Assembly (NCBI GenBank): GCA_963971425.1 | Contig: OZ020517.1 | Location: 13,704,501-13,768,500, forward strand | From: Bryoerythrophyllum caledonicum | Lineage: Eukaryota; Streptophyta; Bryopsida; Pottiales; Pottiaceae | Direction of reading: 5' to 3' | Length of the DNA: 64,000 nt | In this document: positions 46,215 to 58,462 of the stretch, piece by piece | Position numbering within the stretch: position 1 is the stretch's first letter | Layout of the letters: each line of letters opens with the position of its first letter | Position numbers and translations under genes: made by a program | Notes under the pieces: generated by a model | Seen by the model: only the letters and a program-made list of their open reading frames with translations | What the model was told of the DNA's origin: nothing | The model's database searches: none

Positions 46215-47960
46215 TTATGGGATATCTAGATGAATTTTTAAAGATGTGTATTGAGGGGAAGGAAGGGATGGATGTGGTGGGTTTAGAGGGTTGTTTATGG
46301 ATTGGATGTTGTAGTTGATGATATATGTGTCTTTGAGTGTGTAGGGGTTTGAATGCATAGGGCATGGTGAGGCGCATGTATTAGAGCATGAGGGGTAGCA
46401 AAATAGTTGTTGGGCAATATTAAGGGCACTTTTTACTAGTTTGAATGGTGTAGCATGAAATGTTTTGAAGTCATTGTGGTTCATAATATGTGTTCCATTT
46501 GGTATTGTAATTTGCTTTAAATCGGTAATATTTACTAAAAATAATAATTTGTAAGAGTTTTTGGAAGAGGTGTTGGTTAATTCTTCTGTAATTTTGGATT
46601 TCTTGTAGCCACATTTTTCCAAAAGATGAGGGCTCTACAAGGAAATCTATGAGTGCACTTTTCAAGCAAACTTTTGCTTCTTTTTTTTGTAGAAAAAATG
46701 TTGAGATGATTGGTGATCAAATGCAATTGGCTTTGTTTATTCTAGGAATGTATTTAGCACCACCGTATTTGACAAGGACATAGTGAATGAGTCCTTTGTA
46801 AATCTTTCCAAGTCTACCTTTGTCGTTGAGTGCATTTTGAAGTTGTTCATTTTCATGTAGTATAGAGATGGGTTGGTTACGGTATTTTATTTTGGCGGTT
46901 TGCAAAAGTGCTTTGAATGCGGTAGGGTTCATTTTGGATTTGTTTGGACATTCCGTGGCGACACATTTTTCGATGCCAACATCCATACTGGACCAATCGC
47001 AAAATTTGTCAATTTTAGTAAGTTGGATTTGTAGTGATTTGAGTTTACCGGTTATAGCGGCAAGGTCATTGGCACAGGCGGCCAAGTAAATGGTGACTTG
47101 TGATGTTTCAAAGGTATATTAGCCGTTATTTCCCCTTTGAATTCATCTTATTTGTGGTTCTAAGAAGATAAATTATGAATAGATATGGGCTTTGTCGTAA
47201 CAGGCTTAGGGCATCACCTTGTATAGTTCCGTATTGTATGGAGATGGAATGGGTTGTTTTGATATATTCTCCAACGTATGAGGTGGACGTGAGAATAGTA
47301 GATGTTTCCAACTAGTGTAGCTGTGTCGGTTGGGTATCCGAGGTCAGACATAATTGCTAATAATCTTGCGAGGTCAAAAGAGCCTAATGCATTTTTTATA
47401 TCAATATATATAAAATATATTTGTCTTGGTTTGTAAATTGTGTGTCTTCAAGTGCAGCTACTACAGTTTGAAGTTGTCTAGAGGTACTTCTTTCCGCACG
47501 AAAGCCTTCCTAGCTATTGTGTAAGATTTGGTGTCTTTCAATATATGAGGATAATATGGATGTGAACGTGCTTCTGAAGAGTTCATAGATGGCATTGGCT
47601 AAGATAATTGATCTATGGTTGAAAAGCATTGAAAAGGCATCCTTTTATATAATAATACTATAAAATTGGTTTTTCATGAGGCATGGATTTGTTTTTGTTT
47701 GTAGCAATGAGAGAAGAATAGGGAGAGGAGTTTATGGAATCTCGAGGGCATTAGTTTAATATGGAGTTTGGAATGCAGTCTGGCCTTGGGGCTTTGTTGT
47801 TTCCTAGATTTTTGAGGCATGTGTCGTATGTGGCTTACTTTAAGTAGGTGTGTAGTAGAATTTGTGGTTCACCATGTTTATATATGGTGAAGATGTTAAG
47901 GTCATGCCATGGATATTGTCTTGCCGAGTGATCGCACACAATGGTCGCCCCCTTGGCCAT
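46215..47960 (-). pseudogene. LINE ORF2 reverse transcriptase, degraded
   Basis: In order on the minus strand: YPWHDLNIFTIYKHGEP, NNKAPRPDCIPNS (consensus NKAPGPDGIP), SYIERHQILHNS then TAG then EGFRAERSTSRQLQ (Gln expected at the stop), ARLLAIMSDLGYP, IQYGTIQGDALS and AACANDLAAI where the catalytic (F/Y)ADD box is expected. A Cys-rich segment CYPSCSNTCASPCPMH follows. These are the palm motifs of a non-LTR reverse transcriptase. Many frameshifts and stops make it inactive. Confidence 0.75.
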
Positions 47961-47999
47961 TGTACAAATTGTACAACAAGTACAATAATTTTGTACAAA

Positions 48000-48587
48000 A
48001 CCTAGAATTTCCAAATTCCTGGTAGGTTTGTGGGTATCTTTCCTATCGTGCACATGATGGATTCGTGGTATCTATTGACATCCAATTACAATGTACACAT
48101 TGAAGGTTTAAAAAAAAACTATGGCAAAATGGGGAGTATAACCTTCAATGCAAGAAATGAGGAGAAAAAGTTTTTTTGGTCAAAATTTAATTGTTGGCCC
48201 ATCTGCATCAATAGTCCTTGTATCTAATCCCAAAAAATAAAATAGAAATGATCAATTTAAACTCATGTTTTGGGACTTTGCCAAAAATCACATTTGTTTC
48301 ATTTTTGGTCAATTGGCTATCAGTTAACATATTCAAATAGTGGAATATAGTAGCCAAAGAGTAGAAGATCATATATAGCTCCTTAAGACGTAAAATTGCT
48401 ATCAATAAGTTCCTATAATGAGTACAAACATGTGAACCTTGCATTGGGACAGTACAAACATTTTAAGTTTGTATTCAGTATAAGGTTTTTGTACATTGGT
48501 TTTTGACATGGAATCAAGCACCTAAACATTTTTTTTGTTTGGTGTTGTGGCTATTTATCTAATAAGTGAGTTGTTTGGGATTTTCAA
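48000..48587. other. AT-rich flank between LINE and heptamer element
   Basis: No supported feature. Confidence 0.3.
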
Positions 48588-49392
48588 CGACGCTAGAATG
48601 CGAGCAGTGAGCGGTGAGCAGAGAGTAGTGAGTAGTGAGCCTTTTGTTGGTAGGAAATGTACTAAAATGGGAAATATTCCTAAAATAATATTCCATTTAA
48701 ACTAATAATAGTAACTTTTTAAACCTATAACCATGGACTGTGAAATGTCTTTAGTAATAGGAATGTTCTAGATGGCCTCTTACATGACTGTACTTATAGT
48801 CATTTGAATAATATAAGATTAGATTTAGCACCAACTTTGGTACCAAAATTCCTCTTTTTTCTTTTAAAGTGGATGATTTTTATTGGATGAAAAGTATTCT
48901 GGATGTGTAGAGTTATAGATGAACATATTCTGTGGATGAACAAAGTTTAGGCATGAACAAAGTTTATGGATGTGCATTGTTCAATTGACCCCTTACAAAT
49001 TACCTTGATCTTTCTAAAAACTGAACTGCCATGTGTACAGTATCTCTATGATTAGGAAAATGGCATTATCATACGGAGTCATTTTGGTTGTTTGACCCAA
49101 TAGTAAATTTTGCATGCTCATTAGTGTTGTTTCATACACCCACTCTTTCAATAAGATACTATCTCATATGCTAAAAAACAACACACATGAACCTCCTCTT
49201 CCAAGTTGTTGTACTCATCGGCAATATGATAATGAAGTCCTCTAATTTTTATTGTAGCAACAACATTTAAGTTAGACAGTAGTCTAGAAAGCACCACCTC
49301 CAGTCTTGTAATGCCAGCCTCTCCGCAAATAAAATTTGTCAATTCTACATCCGACATCTTGCAACTTTCATAATATCATTAATAATATAATT

Positions 49393-49760
49393 GTGTTCAA
49401 AATTACTTAAAATTTTGGAGTGCAAAATGGGCACTTTGGTACCAGGGTCCCATTTTTTCCCTCATTCAAATTATGTAAAGTTGTAGAGGAAGCAAGAATT
49501 TTAGTGTTCAAAATTACATAAAATTTTGGAGTGCCAAATGGGCACTTCGGTACCGAGGTCCCATTTTTCCCCACTCAAATTATGTAAAGTTATAGTGGAA
49601 GCAAGAATTTTAGTGTTCAAAATTACATAAAAGTTTGGAGTGCCAAATGGGCACTTTGGTACCAAGGTGCCATTTTTCCCCTCACTCAAATTGTAGTGGA
49701 AGCAAGAATTGTAAAATTATGTAAAATTGTAGTGGAAGCAAGAATTTTTGTATTCAAATT
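49393..49760. repeat. About 110-bp tandem repeat, 3-4 units
   Basis: GTGTTCAAAATTAC begins at 49393, 49504 and 49613, with a rearranged unit near 49750. Each holds TTTGGTACCAAGGTCCCAT. Confidence 0.85.
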
Positions 49761-49830
49761 TATGGAGAAGTTTGGAGTGCCAAATGGGCAATTTGGATAA
49801 CCCCTTAAGGAGAATTTTTCTTAATGGGGG

Positions 49831-49833
<3 letters not shown>

Positions 49834-49873
<40 letters not shown>
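49834..49873. repeat. (TA)n microsatellite
   Basis: About 20 TA dinucleotides. TTTG and TTTA runs follow at 49905-50000. Confidence 0.95.
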
Positions 49874-49876
<3 letters not shown>

Positions 49877-50935
49877 TGTACTTTTTTTTGGTTGGCAAGT
49901 GGATTTTTGTTTGTTTGTTTGTTTTTTTTTTTTTTGGTTTTGCCCCCAAGGCCATCCTCAGTACCGAGGTGCCCCTCAGCTGGTTTTTATTTATTTATTT
50001 ATTTTCAAAAAAATTAAAATTTATTATTATTGTTATATTTATTTATTTTTTGTGTTTTTTTTTATAAATAGATTTTGCCCTCAGGGCGCTCTTTGGTACA
50101 GAGGTGCCCCACGACATATTTTTTAAATTTATTCAATTTCCAAAATAGTGAGAGATCAATATTAGAGATATGTTAGAAGCAGTTTCTATTCTGAAGATGT
50201 CATGTCAATTAATGTCAACTCGCCGATATGTTTTCAGCTTTGTATGTCTTGGCTTCTTCTCTCTTCATATAACTAGAGTTTTGGGCCTATGACCACCATT
50301 TTAAAGAAAATAGAAAATTAAAAATTGAAGTATTTCTAAGATATTTTTTAGTGAAACAACTTCAGGGTTTTTTCTCAACCCAAGTGATTTCATGTTTTTC
50401 CAATGAAAATCGAATCACTTATGAATTTTCAAAGAGTGTTGCCACTTTAGCATATTTCTACCACTAGGTACCCCATTAGCTCCAACCAAAAGTCAAAGGT
50501 CTTGACTAGAAAGGTGCTACAAACCGCCAATATCAGTGTTGAAATCACATGAAGAAATTATTGCATTCTATGTAGTTGCTTAGCTCTGGTTGAGAGTAAA
50601 AAGCTTTTACTAATATTTTATAAGTTGTTATATTTTTTTAAACTGTAACCTGAGCAATCATTCATCGACATTCATCTATCTACATTCATCCAAGTATCCT
50701 CCAAACAATTTATTTCCGAGTTTTTTAATCCAATTTTCTCCCATTTTGAACTTTTTTCATACCACGGAAATAGGTCACAATGTAAAATTATTTCTTGTAA
50801 ATCACCCCAAATCTGTGGTTATAGGGTGCCCAACTGAAAAAAAAAAATTGCTTACTGCTCACTGCTCACCGCTCACTGCTCACCGCTCACTACTCATTGC
50901 TCACTGCTCATTGCTCACATTCTAGCATTCATGTT

Positions 50936-51560
50936 GAGATATTTAGTTGGATTTGTGAGTGGTATGAGTTTAGAATAACTTTTGTTTTTGTTGTACACTA
51001 GAGTGACATCTAAATTAGCGCCTTGTGCAATTCCAGGGATGTGTCCACACTGCTGCCAACTTTGACACCCTCTCGAGAATTTTTTTTTTTTGTTTTACCA
51101 TGAAATTTTAGACACATAATCATTTTTATGTTATAAACATGTGTACCAAATTTCAAGGCCAAGAGATTTATACAAAATAATTTATCCAAGATTTACCAAC
51201 AAGGGGTAGGTGTAAGAAAAGTTTCACAGCTACCAACTTTGACACGGTACACCCTCCCAAGTATTGAAGAATTTTTTTCCCATGGAATTATTGGATTGGA
51301 AACATCTTTATGTTAATTACACGTGTGAAAAAATTCAAGTCCAAAGTACCCACCAAAAGAAATGATGTTCCAAATCTACCAACAAGTGTAGTTGTGAGAA
51401 ACAAAGGAGAAAGTCGTTTTACAACTTCCAACTTTGACATCCTCCCTAGGGCTGAAAATTTGTTATTTCAATATGAAATTTTTGTCACAATATCATTGTT
51501 ATGTTAATAACATGTGTAAAAGTTTTCATTCCAGAAGATACACACAAAAATAGTTATTTG
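50936..51560. other. AT-rich stretch without a gene
   Basis: Diverged repeats of CTACCAACTTTGACAC (about 51050, 51230 and 51425) spaced roughly 180-200 bp suggest an old tandem repeat. No coding signal. Confidence 0.4.
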
Positions 51561-51564
51561 AAAT

Positions 51565-51960
51565 CTACCAACGTGTATGTCCTCCGTTATCGTCAATCAC
51601 TGCTTGTAACTTAGAGGGCATAGAATGACATAATTGAAGGAGCTTTGTATCACTAACTGACTTCCGCTCTCTCTCAAGAACTACGTATAATGCATCTATG
51701 TTTTGAGAACGTGCTGTGTCACGTTGTATTGCATCTTTTAGAATCTTCCACACGTTTTCAAATGGATTGAGATCGGGAGAGTTTGCAAGACAATTGAGTT
51801 TCTCAAGAAGGTGCATTCTTCACATATTTTATTTGTCTCCATTCTTCACATACTTTTTTGCGATGGATGGGTGCGACTTCTTCTATGAGCATTGCATATG
51901 CAACTTTATCCATGAAGTGAGATAATTCCCCTATGTAAACCACTTCCACAAAATCCTTTG
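51565..51960 (-). pseudogene. Tc1/mariner transposase, C-terminal fragment
   Basis: EEVAPIHRKKVCEEW followed, after a frameshift, by LNCLANSPDLNPFENVWKIL matches the Tc1/mariner DxAPIH and SPDLNPxENxW signature with the last catalytic acidic residue. The Asp before APIH is lost. The N-terminal half of what may be the same gene lies at 63.4-63.9 kb on the same strand. Confidence 0.75.
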
Positions 51961-52115
51961 TAGATCGTTAATTTTAAGCTTAAACTTTTTTTAGACTTTT
52001 GACCTCTAGCGAATGCGCCTCAAATCATCAAGGAAGTCCGTCCACTTTTAGAAGTAGAAATTGTTGGAGTTTAGAGCCGCTCATAGTTATTACGGTCGTG
52101 TAAATAGTTATGCAT

Positions 52116-52118
<3 letters not shown>

Positions 52119-52153
<35 letters not shown>
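52119..52153. repeat. (TA)n microsatellite
   Basis: About 17 TA dinucleotides near the left edge of the block that splits the mariner relic. Confidence 0.95.
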
Positions 52154-52155
<2 letters not shown>

Positions 52156-52364
52156 TTAAAATTTTTAAAGCACAGTTTTACGAGAATTTGCGGCAAAGGG
52201 AGAGAGAGAGCAACGAGTAGAGATCCGGAAGTGAGTGTGAGAAATCCGTAGATAGGGTATCAATCGGGTTTGGATTGATATTAGGGTTTGGTCTTAGGAT
52301 TTTAGGAGTGAGTGAGGAATGTACTGTGGTATTTGGGTGAGTGTTTCCATTCGGAGGTGCAACC

Positions 52365-52935
52365 ATGGGCAAGGTGTCGAGCAGCAAGGCAATTGTGGAG
52401 GTTGTTGTCAAACTCAAGATAGTGATTCCTGTGGTGCTAGAATCCGAGAAGGACCAGAAAGCACTAGAGGCGGACCTAAAGCGGATGGGCTGCATAAGAT
52501 TGAGGGAGCAACCACGGAGCTTTCGCGACAACTTCATGGTGGGGCGATCAAACGAATAGGATCACACCCTACGAGCAGATCCAAAGAAGTGGACAACGAA
52601 AGTCTGGAGGGCCGTTTACAGATTCTCAATGAGAGGGGAAGGTATGTATTCGCGTCGAGAGTCGTTTATAGAAGAGAAGTTCACACAGAAAGCCGATCTT
52701 AAGGACAAGCTGACTGTGGTAGATTGTAAGGATCCGGCAGTAAGGAGAGTGATGGAGTTATTGCTCCTGATTTTGTATCCGGATCGTCCCTCTAAGACCA
52801 CGACTAGGCTGGCGAACACCATTTACGGATCCTACACAAGTGAGCGGCCGGTAGCGTGGAGGGAGATCGTAGGAGAGTTAGTGGAGAAGCTGTCGACCGA
52901 GTTAGGAAAGGCCGACCTATTCCGATGTTGTGAAG
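52365..52935 (+). pseudogene. Gene D, N-terminal part
   Basis: ATG 52365 in a strong context (AACCATGG) starts MGKVSSSKAIVEVVVKLK. TAG at 52557-52559 interrupts an otherwise open frame that continues through KKWTTKVWRAVYRF, CKDPAVRRVMELLLLILYPD and RPVAWREIVGELVEKLSTEL. It aligns with gene C (EKWTRSEWKQTYGF; LNPIFHPEKPIDRLV; ITVDWASLMQDVVERLVKSL). The domain resembles hypothetical transposon-associated proteins of plants, but no precise family can be named. The homologous frame resumes at 58.46 kb. Confidence 0.5.
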
Positions 52936-52959
52936 CAATTAGGTACATGATGTAAAAAT

Positions 52960-55100
52960 ATAAAGTTTTAAAGAAAAAATGGAGATATTGAATGATGGGG
53001 GCCATGGTGGAGATAGGACTAGCGATTTCATCTTCAAATATACGGTGATACTTTACCGGGGCGGGAATCCTATCTTGGAGATTATTTCCTACGTCATGCC
53101 ACTGGCTTAGGGGCCAGGAGCGTTTATCAACCGGTTGTCTGACTACTAAAACTTTTAGTAGTCCCCGGACCACGCGTTGCACCAACTGTTCAGGTGAATA
53201 GTGGGATTCAAATTCTGAATCAACACGGTGCAACGGAATTGCTCAGCCAGCCTACTGAACCGCGGTCGATGTGTGCAAATAGTCTTCAAACCCTTCTAAT
53301 ACTATTGCTATCGGCAATATGTTAAAAAACTATCTAATATATTTGATAATATGTTTATAGGTTTGAAGTATGTTAGATAGTAGGCAAATAGTTATCGAGT
53401 TGATAAAAAACTTCTTTCGTTTAATTTATTTAAGTTGGTTATGAGCTCTAGATATTTTGGACCAAAATATACAATACTAAATCTTTAGAGAACGTTTTAG
53501 GCCTAAAGATTTAGAATTTAGACACAGGGTTGTTTTTAGAGAGATAAAAGAAAGTGTAAAGAAGATAATAAAAAGGATTGAATAACAAGGCAAGGGATGT
53601 GGCAAAAGATTAAAGATGTGGCAAGTGATAAGGGTTAAAGGAGTAAAGGAGGTGGCAAAGGATAGCAAGAGGTGGCAAGGAATGGGGGAAGGATGGCAAT
53701 TGGATAAATGTTGTCTTCCCATTGGCCATTGGTCATGTTCAATGAGATGTAAGGGGCTAGCCGAGGCTACTTTAGGATTTTGGGAGATTCTGTTGCAGTT
53801 CGTAGGGTCAGTATTCCTCCGGAATGCACTCAATCGTCACTAAATGCTTCCAAAGCAAACCACTCCGGTTTTGTTCCCACAGAGATCTATTGATCCTTTC
53901 AGAATCTCCAATATCACTAACTATCAATTACTTAGGCTAGCTATTTCTATTTATTTCCGGATCCGAATCTGTCCGGATTCCGGAACTTACACACAACTTA
54001 CTGGAACTAGGGTCAGGAAAGTTTACAATTGTCTTCCGGATCTAATTACCAGATAACCGGAGGGTGGTTTGATTTATCTCTATTCTTCCTCAGAGAGACT
54101 TCTGAAAGGTTTAAACGAGTGACCGGAAGGCCACTGATCCTATTTTGTGTAAGTGGTCGGATTCCCTAGTGCCTTGTGACTTTAAGTGGCTAGACACCCA
54201 CTGTCCCAGAGTCTATAGTGACCGGACAAACACTCTCTCTACTCTGCTACCGGTGATTGATTGTTGCTACTGAACCTATACTCTCACAACATCCGGAAGG
54301 CCTTTCGGACGCGGTCACGCAGAGACAAGTCCGGACTACAACGACGTTCCGGTAGCACTGTTGTAGTTCTCCGGAGAAAGTGACATAGTTTACTGGGAAG
54401 GACTCCTTCTAGACTCACATAACAGGCTTTTCCTATCGTGGGGGTAAACTCCGGCTTTTGACCGGAATCCGCGTTCACACGGATTCTTTCCGTGCCCTAG
54501 AGACTACGAGGAACTCCTCTGCAATATATCTCTTCCCCTCCTGGCTTCTTCCGGACCCTGGAGGTTACTAGGAACACCTCTGCAATCCCCTCCAACTCTT
54601 TCGGGCGCTCTCTTGATGTAGATCCCAACCGGCTCACTCCTAAGTAAGATCAAGTACCACTCCCTTCCACAAAGATAGTACTTTCCACAACAAGTACTAC
54701 AACAACGGATCATGTACCTCACAAAGATAATAATTCTCGTCACGAGAACTAGATAGAAATTCTAGTAATAGCTCCGAAATATATTCAATGTAAAGGAAAA
54801 CAAGACCATGAGTTGAGAGAACTCATTTCACTAAGTACTAGCTAATCTACCTAATCATAGTATCACCTAATCTGCGAGTAATCTGAAAAATCCTATCTTA
54901 AAAAAAATCTTATCCCTAAAGATCCGGAAATTCAAACCTGAGATCCGAAAAATATGGATCTCAGATCTGGATTTTCCGCCGGTCAACAATTTTAGTTTCC
55001 GGTTAACAGATAGGTTGGTAGCCGGGTGCAATCATGAGCCCCATCGTTAGTCGCTACAAAAATCCTAGCAACCGGAACTACCTATCTTCAATACTAAATC
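52960..55100. other. Left flank of the block that splits gene D
   Basis: Non-coding. Rich in TTCCGGA/CCGGAA-type words from 53.9 to 55.0 kb. A duplicated GGAACTCCTCTGCAAT/GGAACACCTCTGCAAT pair lies at 54.5-54.6 kb. A direct-repeat terminus matching the 57.2-58.4-kb side was not found. Confidence 0.3.
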
Positions 55101-55103
55101 TAA

Positions 55104-57065
55104 CTAAAGGGTCTTCTTGTTCCATCCACTCCCGCGCATCGGAGATGCTCCCACCGTCTGCTTCCTACCGCCAGTCTTCTCCGTACTTGGATACGGTACT
55201 GGTCCACTTCCGGAAGCTGGAGTTTCCGGCTCCGGTTGGTCGGCTGAGGGTGCCGCCTGAGTGGCCTTCTCTGCTGTGCTGGTGGGGGTTTCCACCACTG
55301 TCTTGGGGCTGGTGGTTGCGTCCGAATGGCCCCTAGATAGTGGGGAAGTTGTCTTCTGGCGGCTGGAAGTAGGGAGAGAAAGCGGTATCCGGAATGCAGG
55401 TGGAGTCCCCTGAAATAGAGCTGACGGAAGGGAGGTCTTCTTAGCCGTCTCCGGGCTGTTGGAAGGCGCCTTGCCACATGTTGGGAGAAGCTGCATCAGG
55501 TGTGTCCACAGCCTCATCCATAGGTCGCTTACCTTTCCCGGAGGTATTCTGTGTCTGTCGTGAAGGTCCGGTTGCATCCGGAGACGAGATGAGGTCGATG
55601 GTGGAGATTGGCGTCTTCGGCTCCTCTCGAACGACGGTGCTGGCGGCGTTGCTGGCCAACAGTTCCATTTGTTCCCACGTCTTCTCTATCTTCCGGGCGT
55701 GGTCCATAAGGAATTAGATGATATGGCCCGAGTTTACCTTATCTTCCTTCTCCAAGCGCTCGTTGAAGAGGAGGTTGCGGTTGACTGTGACAACCGGAAA
55801 ACTCAGCGCTTCCTCGACCTCGCCAAGGGCTTGAGTTGATGCAACAACCTTGTCCTCTGCTGCCTTCCGGGCTACTTAGGCTTCCGCCAGCGCTACATCA
55901 GCCTTAGCCAGGTCCTGTCGCATTTTCGTCCGGGCTTGGAGAATGGATCGCTGCTGCTCATCCATTGCTTGGAGTCAAAAGTAGCTCTCCCGGAGGCTCT
56001 TCAGCCGTGGCATGATCTCCTCCAAATTCTTGACTCGGAGCTCTCTCATGATGTTGTATATCATGGAGGTGCTGTCGTTGAGATGTTGGTTGATCCGGGT
56101 GGCCCTCCATGCCACATGCTGAAGCAGCTCCATGATGTCCTCCTTGTGTCTTCCGGTAAGTGTCCGAAGATCCGGAGTCGGGCATCGATCCGATAGCTTC
56201 GAAGGTCCCGCCCCCTCCGGATCTTCGGGGGCCGGGTCCAGACAGGTGGGTGGAGATCTCACCGGTGTTGGTTCCGGTTGCACCGAGCGACTTTTCTTCC
56301 GTATTGGAGGCGTTTCCGTCGGAGGTGGCTCCATATCTTCCTCCTCCTCCGATCGGTCTCCATCCCTCCGTACTCCTGAATGGTCAGAAGCTCTTCATAG
56401 TTGTCGTGCTCCTCCGACTTCAGCAGCTCGTGCTAGTAGTAGAGATGCGTCAGGTAGGCCGGAAGGGGTGACCCAACCTTCCGGTTCCAGTGAAGGCTCT
56501 TGACCAGCCTCTCCACCACGTCTTGCATGAGGGATGCCCAGTCAACCGTGATCTTGCCTCGCATCGCTTCCAAAAAGGTTGTTGCCCACTTCAGTACCAG
56601 ACGATCAATGGGTTTCTCCGGGTGGAAGATAGGGTTTAAAAACCCTATCACGATCTGGGCTTGTCGGTCGGTTAGGTCACGGATCGTATAGCCTTCCTTC
56701 GGGTCAGCCAGTCCGTTGAACTCTCCGTCGACGAGGTCGTCTTTCCGCTCCGCAATCTTGACGTCTCTGTCCTGGAAGCCGTAGGTCTGCTTCCACTCTG
56801 ACCGGGTCCACTTCTCCATGTGAGCTCAAAGGCTTCCGTCGTACTGGTTTTCGGGAGTGTCGATCAACTCTGTCACTATCTTCTCGTCCTTAGTTCTCCA
56901 TGCTGCCTCCATCAGACAGGAGCATCCCATCTTGTCCGTAAAGTGGAACAAGACGTGTAGGTGCTTGTCTTCCGTCGGGTACTCCGGTATCACCCTCACG
57001 ATGGGCGGTGCTCCGGTGGCACTGCTCTTCAATCTCCCTTGTTTCTCGGCTCGCTCTCCGGCCAT
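55104..57065 (-). pseudogene. Gene C: paralogue of gene D on the opposite strand
   Basis: ATG 57065 starts MAGERAEKQGRLKSSATG. The frame passes TGA 56826-56828, then MEKWTRSEWKQTYGF, PEKPIDRLVLKW, LPAYLTHLYY, TAG 56433, a frameshift, an acidic SEEEEDMEPPPTETPPIRKK linker, a long heptad-like region (LEEIMPRLKSLRESYF, LAKADVALAEA, DHARKIEKTWEQMELL) and a Ser/Thr/Pro-rich tail ending WNKKTL at 55104. Further stops lie at SYF, AEA, HII and GDG, each explainable by a C-to-T change. The architecture is globular domain, acidic linker, coiled coil and basic tail. A gag-like or transposon-accessory role is possible but unproven. Confidence 0.5.
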
Positions 57066-57247
57066 GGTGGCTACTTCTTCAGTCCGTCTTGCACGCACTG
57101 ACCTCACAAGAGCTCTTGAACTACTACCGGATACTTACAAGCAACCGGCTCAAAAAATAGCAGAGGGAGGAAGAGAGAAAGGAGATAAAAGAAAGAAGGA
57201 AGAAAGGAGATAAGACAACTGTTTTGGGGATTCCCGTCGGTTGCCTC

Positions 57248-57255
57248 TTTTTATA
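57248..57255 (-). promoter_or_regulatory. TATA box of gene C
   Basis: The minus strand reads TATAAAAA about 185 bp before ATG 57065, followed by a pyrimidine-rich leader. Confidence 0.5.
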
Positions 57256-58440
57256 AGGGCGACGAAGTACCGGAATTTTCTAACGGCTCTGACGTCACCA
57301 TCAAGGAAGTCATCATGACGGTTTCATCTTCCGGTTATCATCCAGAGAACTCCTCCCGGTTCCGGGTTCATCCAGAGAACTCCGGTCATTGCCGGATATA
57401 GTCGTGTCCGGCCTTCCGGTGGACGCATTTCGTTTGCACTGTTAAGGACTTAACCTGCCCCTTAGATACCTTATTTTCTAATTTCTATCTTCCTACCATA
57501 TTAATCTATTTTATTAATCTTTTAGTACTAATTTTTTTTTATGTCGGATTTTAAGGTTAACTTCTGGAAACGTGTGGAAACGACTTACCACAGATTCCAA
57601 AGAGGTCATTTGAAGAAGAGAAGCCAAAATTGCAAAGCTTAGGTTGTGGGCTACAATTTTGGCGCAAAAACATAGAATTTGGAGTTGAGGTGAAGGAGCT
57701 ACAAGCAATTGAAGTTTAGGTGTGATTTGGAGACCCACTCCTGCTCTTTTGAGCATCCGAGGAGTGTTGAGAGAGCTGTGGGAGATAAAAAAAACGGTTG
57801 AAAAGGTGTTTTTAAGTTCTATATATTACATGGAAATATTGAAGGGTTTGGAGTTTGTATGAAGGAGTCATTGGAAATGAACAGAGCACATATAATTTCT
57901 AAGACTGTAAGTATATTACTTTGATGTTGGTGATGCATTTGGGCATATCTTTGGATTCCGGACGACCATTTGGCTAAGAATTTCTATAAAGGTGGTTTAT
58001 TATGCTAAAAAGATATATCTTAAGTTTCGTGGCGTTTGGAAGATTTTCTTGAAAGTTATGAAGACTTTAGTGCTCGCATGTTCATAATCAAGGGTTTTAT
58101 GAGGCTGTGAGTATTTTGGCAATATCTCAGAATCTGTGAGGACTTTACGGTTGAGATTCGGTTTGAAGGTTACTAATAGTGCATCACTTCTACAAGTGAA
58201 ATTTAGATTTGTTTGGACGGTTAGATCGTGAGATACAAGCTCTTAGGATTCGGGTTAGTTTCCCTTTCCAAGGCTTGTGAAATTTACTTAGTTTTCTTAG
58301 ATAGTTGGACTTCTTTATCCTAAAAAGACTTGTGTATTGAACTGATTGTCTCTTAAAAAGACAAAACATATATATACATATATATATTTATTTATTTTTG
58401 AAGTTTCACTTATCAAGGACTTGATTGAGTAAAGTGATAG
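57256..58440. other. Right flank of the block that splits gene D
   Basis: CCGGTT-rich sequence at 57.3-57.43 kb with GTTCATCCAGAGAACTCC given twice, then AT-rich DNA. No gene found. Confidence 0.3.
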
Positions 58441-58462
58441 CCAGAAATCCAGTATTTTCTTG

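Larger units (their letters stand above)
48588..50935. mobile_element. Non-autonomous 2.35-kb element with heptamer-type TIRs
   Basis: Left end (48588-48645) GCTAGAATGCGAGCAGTGAG and right end read on the minus strand GCTAGAATGTGAGCAATGAG are inverted, and both continue in runs of GAGCAGT/GAGCGGT heptamers. Just inside, CCTATAACCATGG (left) and CCTATAACCACAG (right) also match in inverted orientation. The interior holds tandem repeats, a TA tract and no transposase. No target duplication was identified. Confidence 0.6.

Noticed and set aside
53100-53250. Another tRNA or SINE near GGGATTCAAATTCTG
   Set aside because: A B-box-like word without a convincing A box or a second copy in the window.
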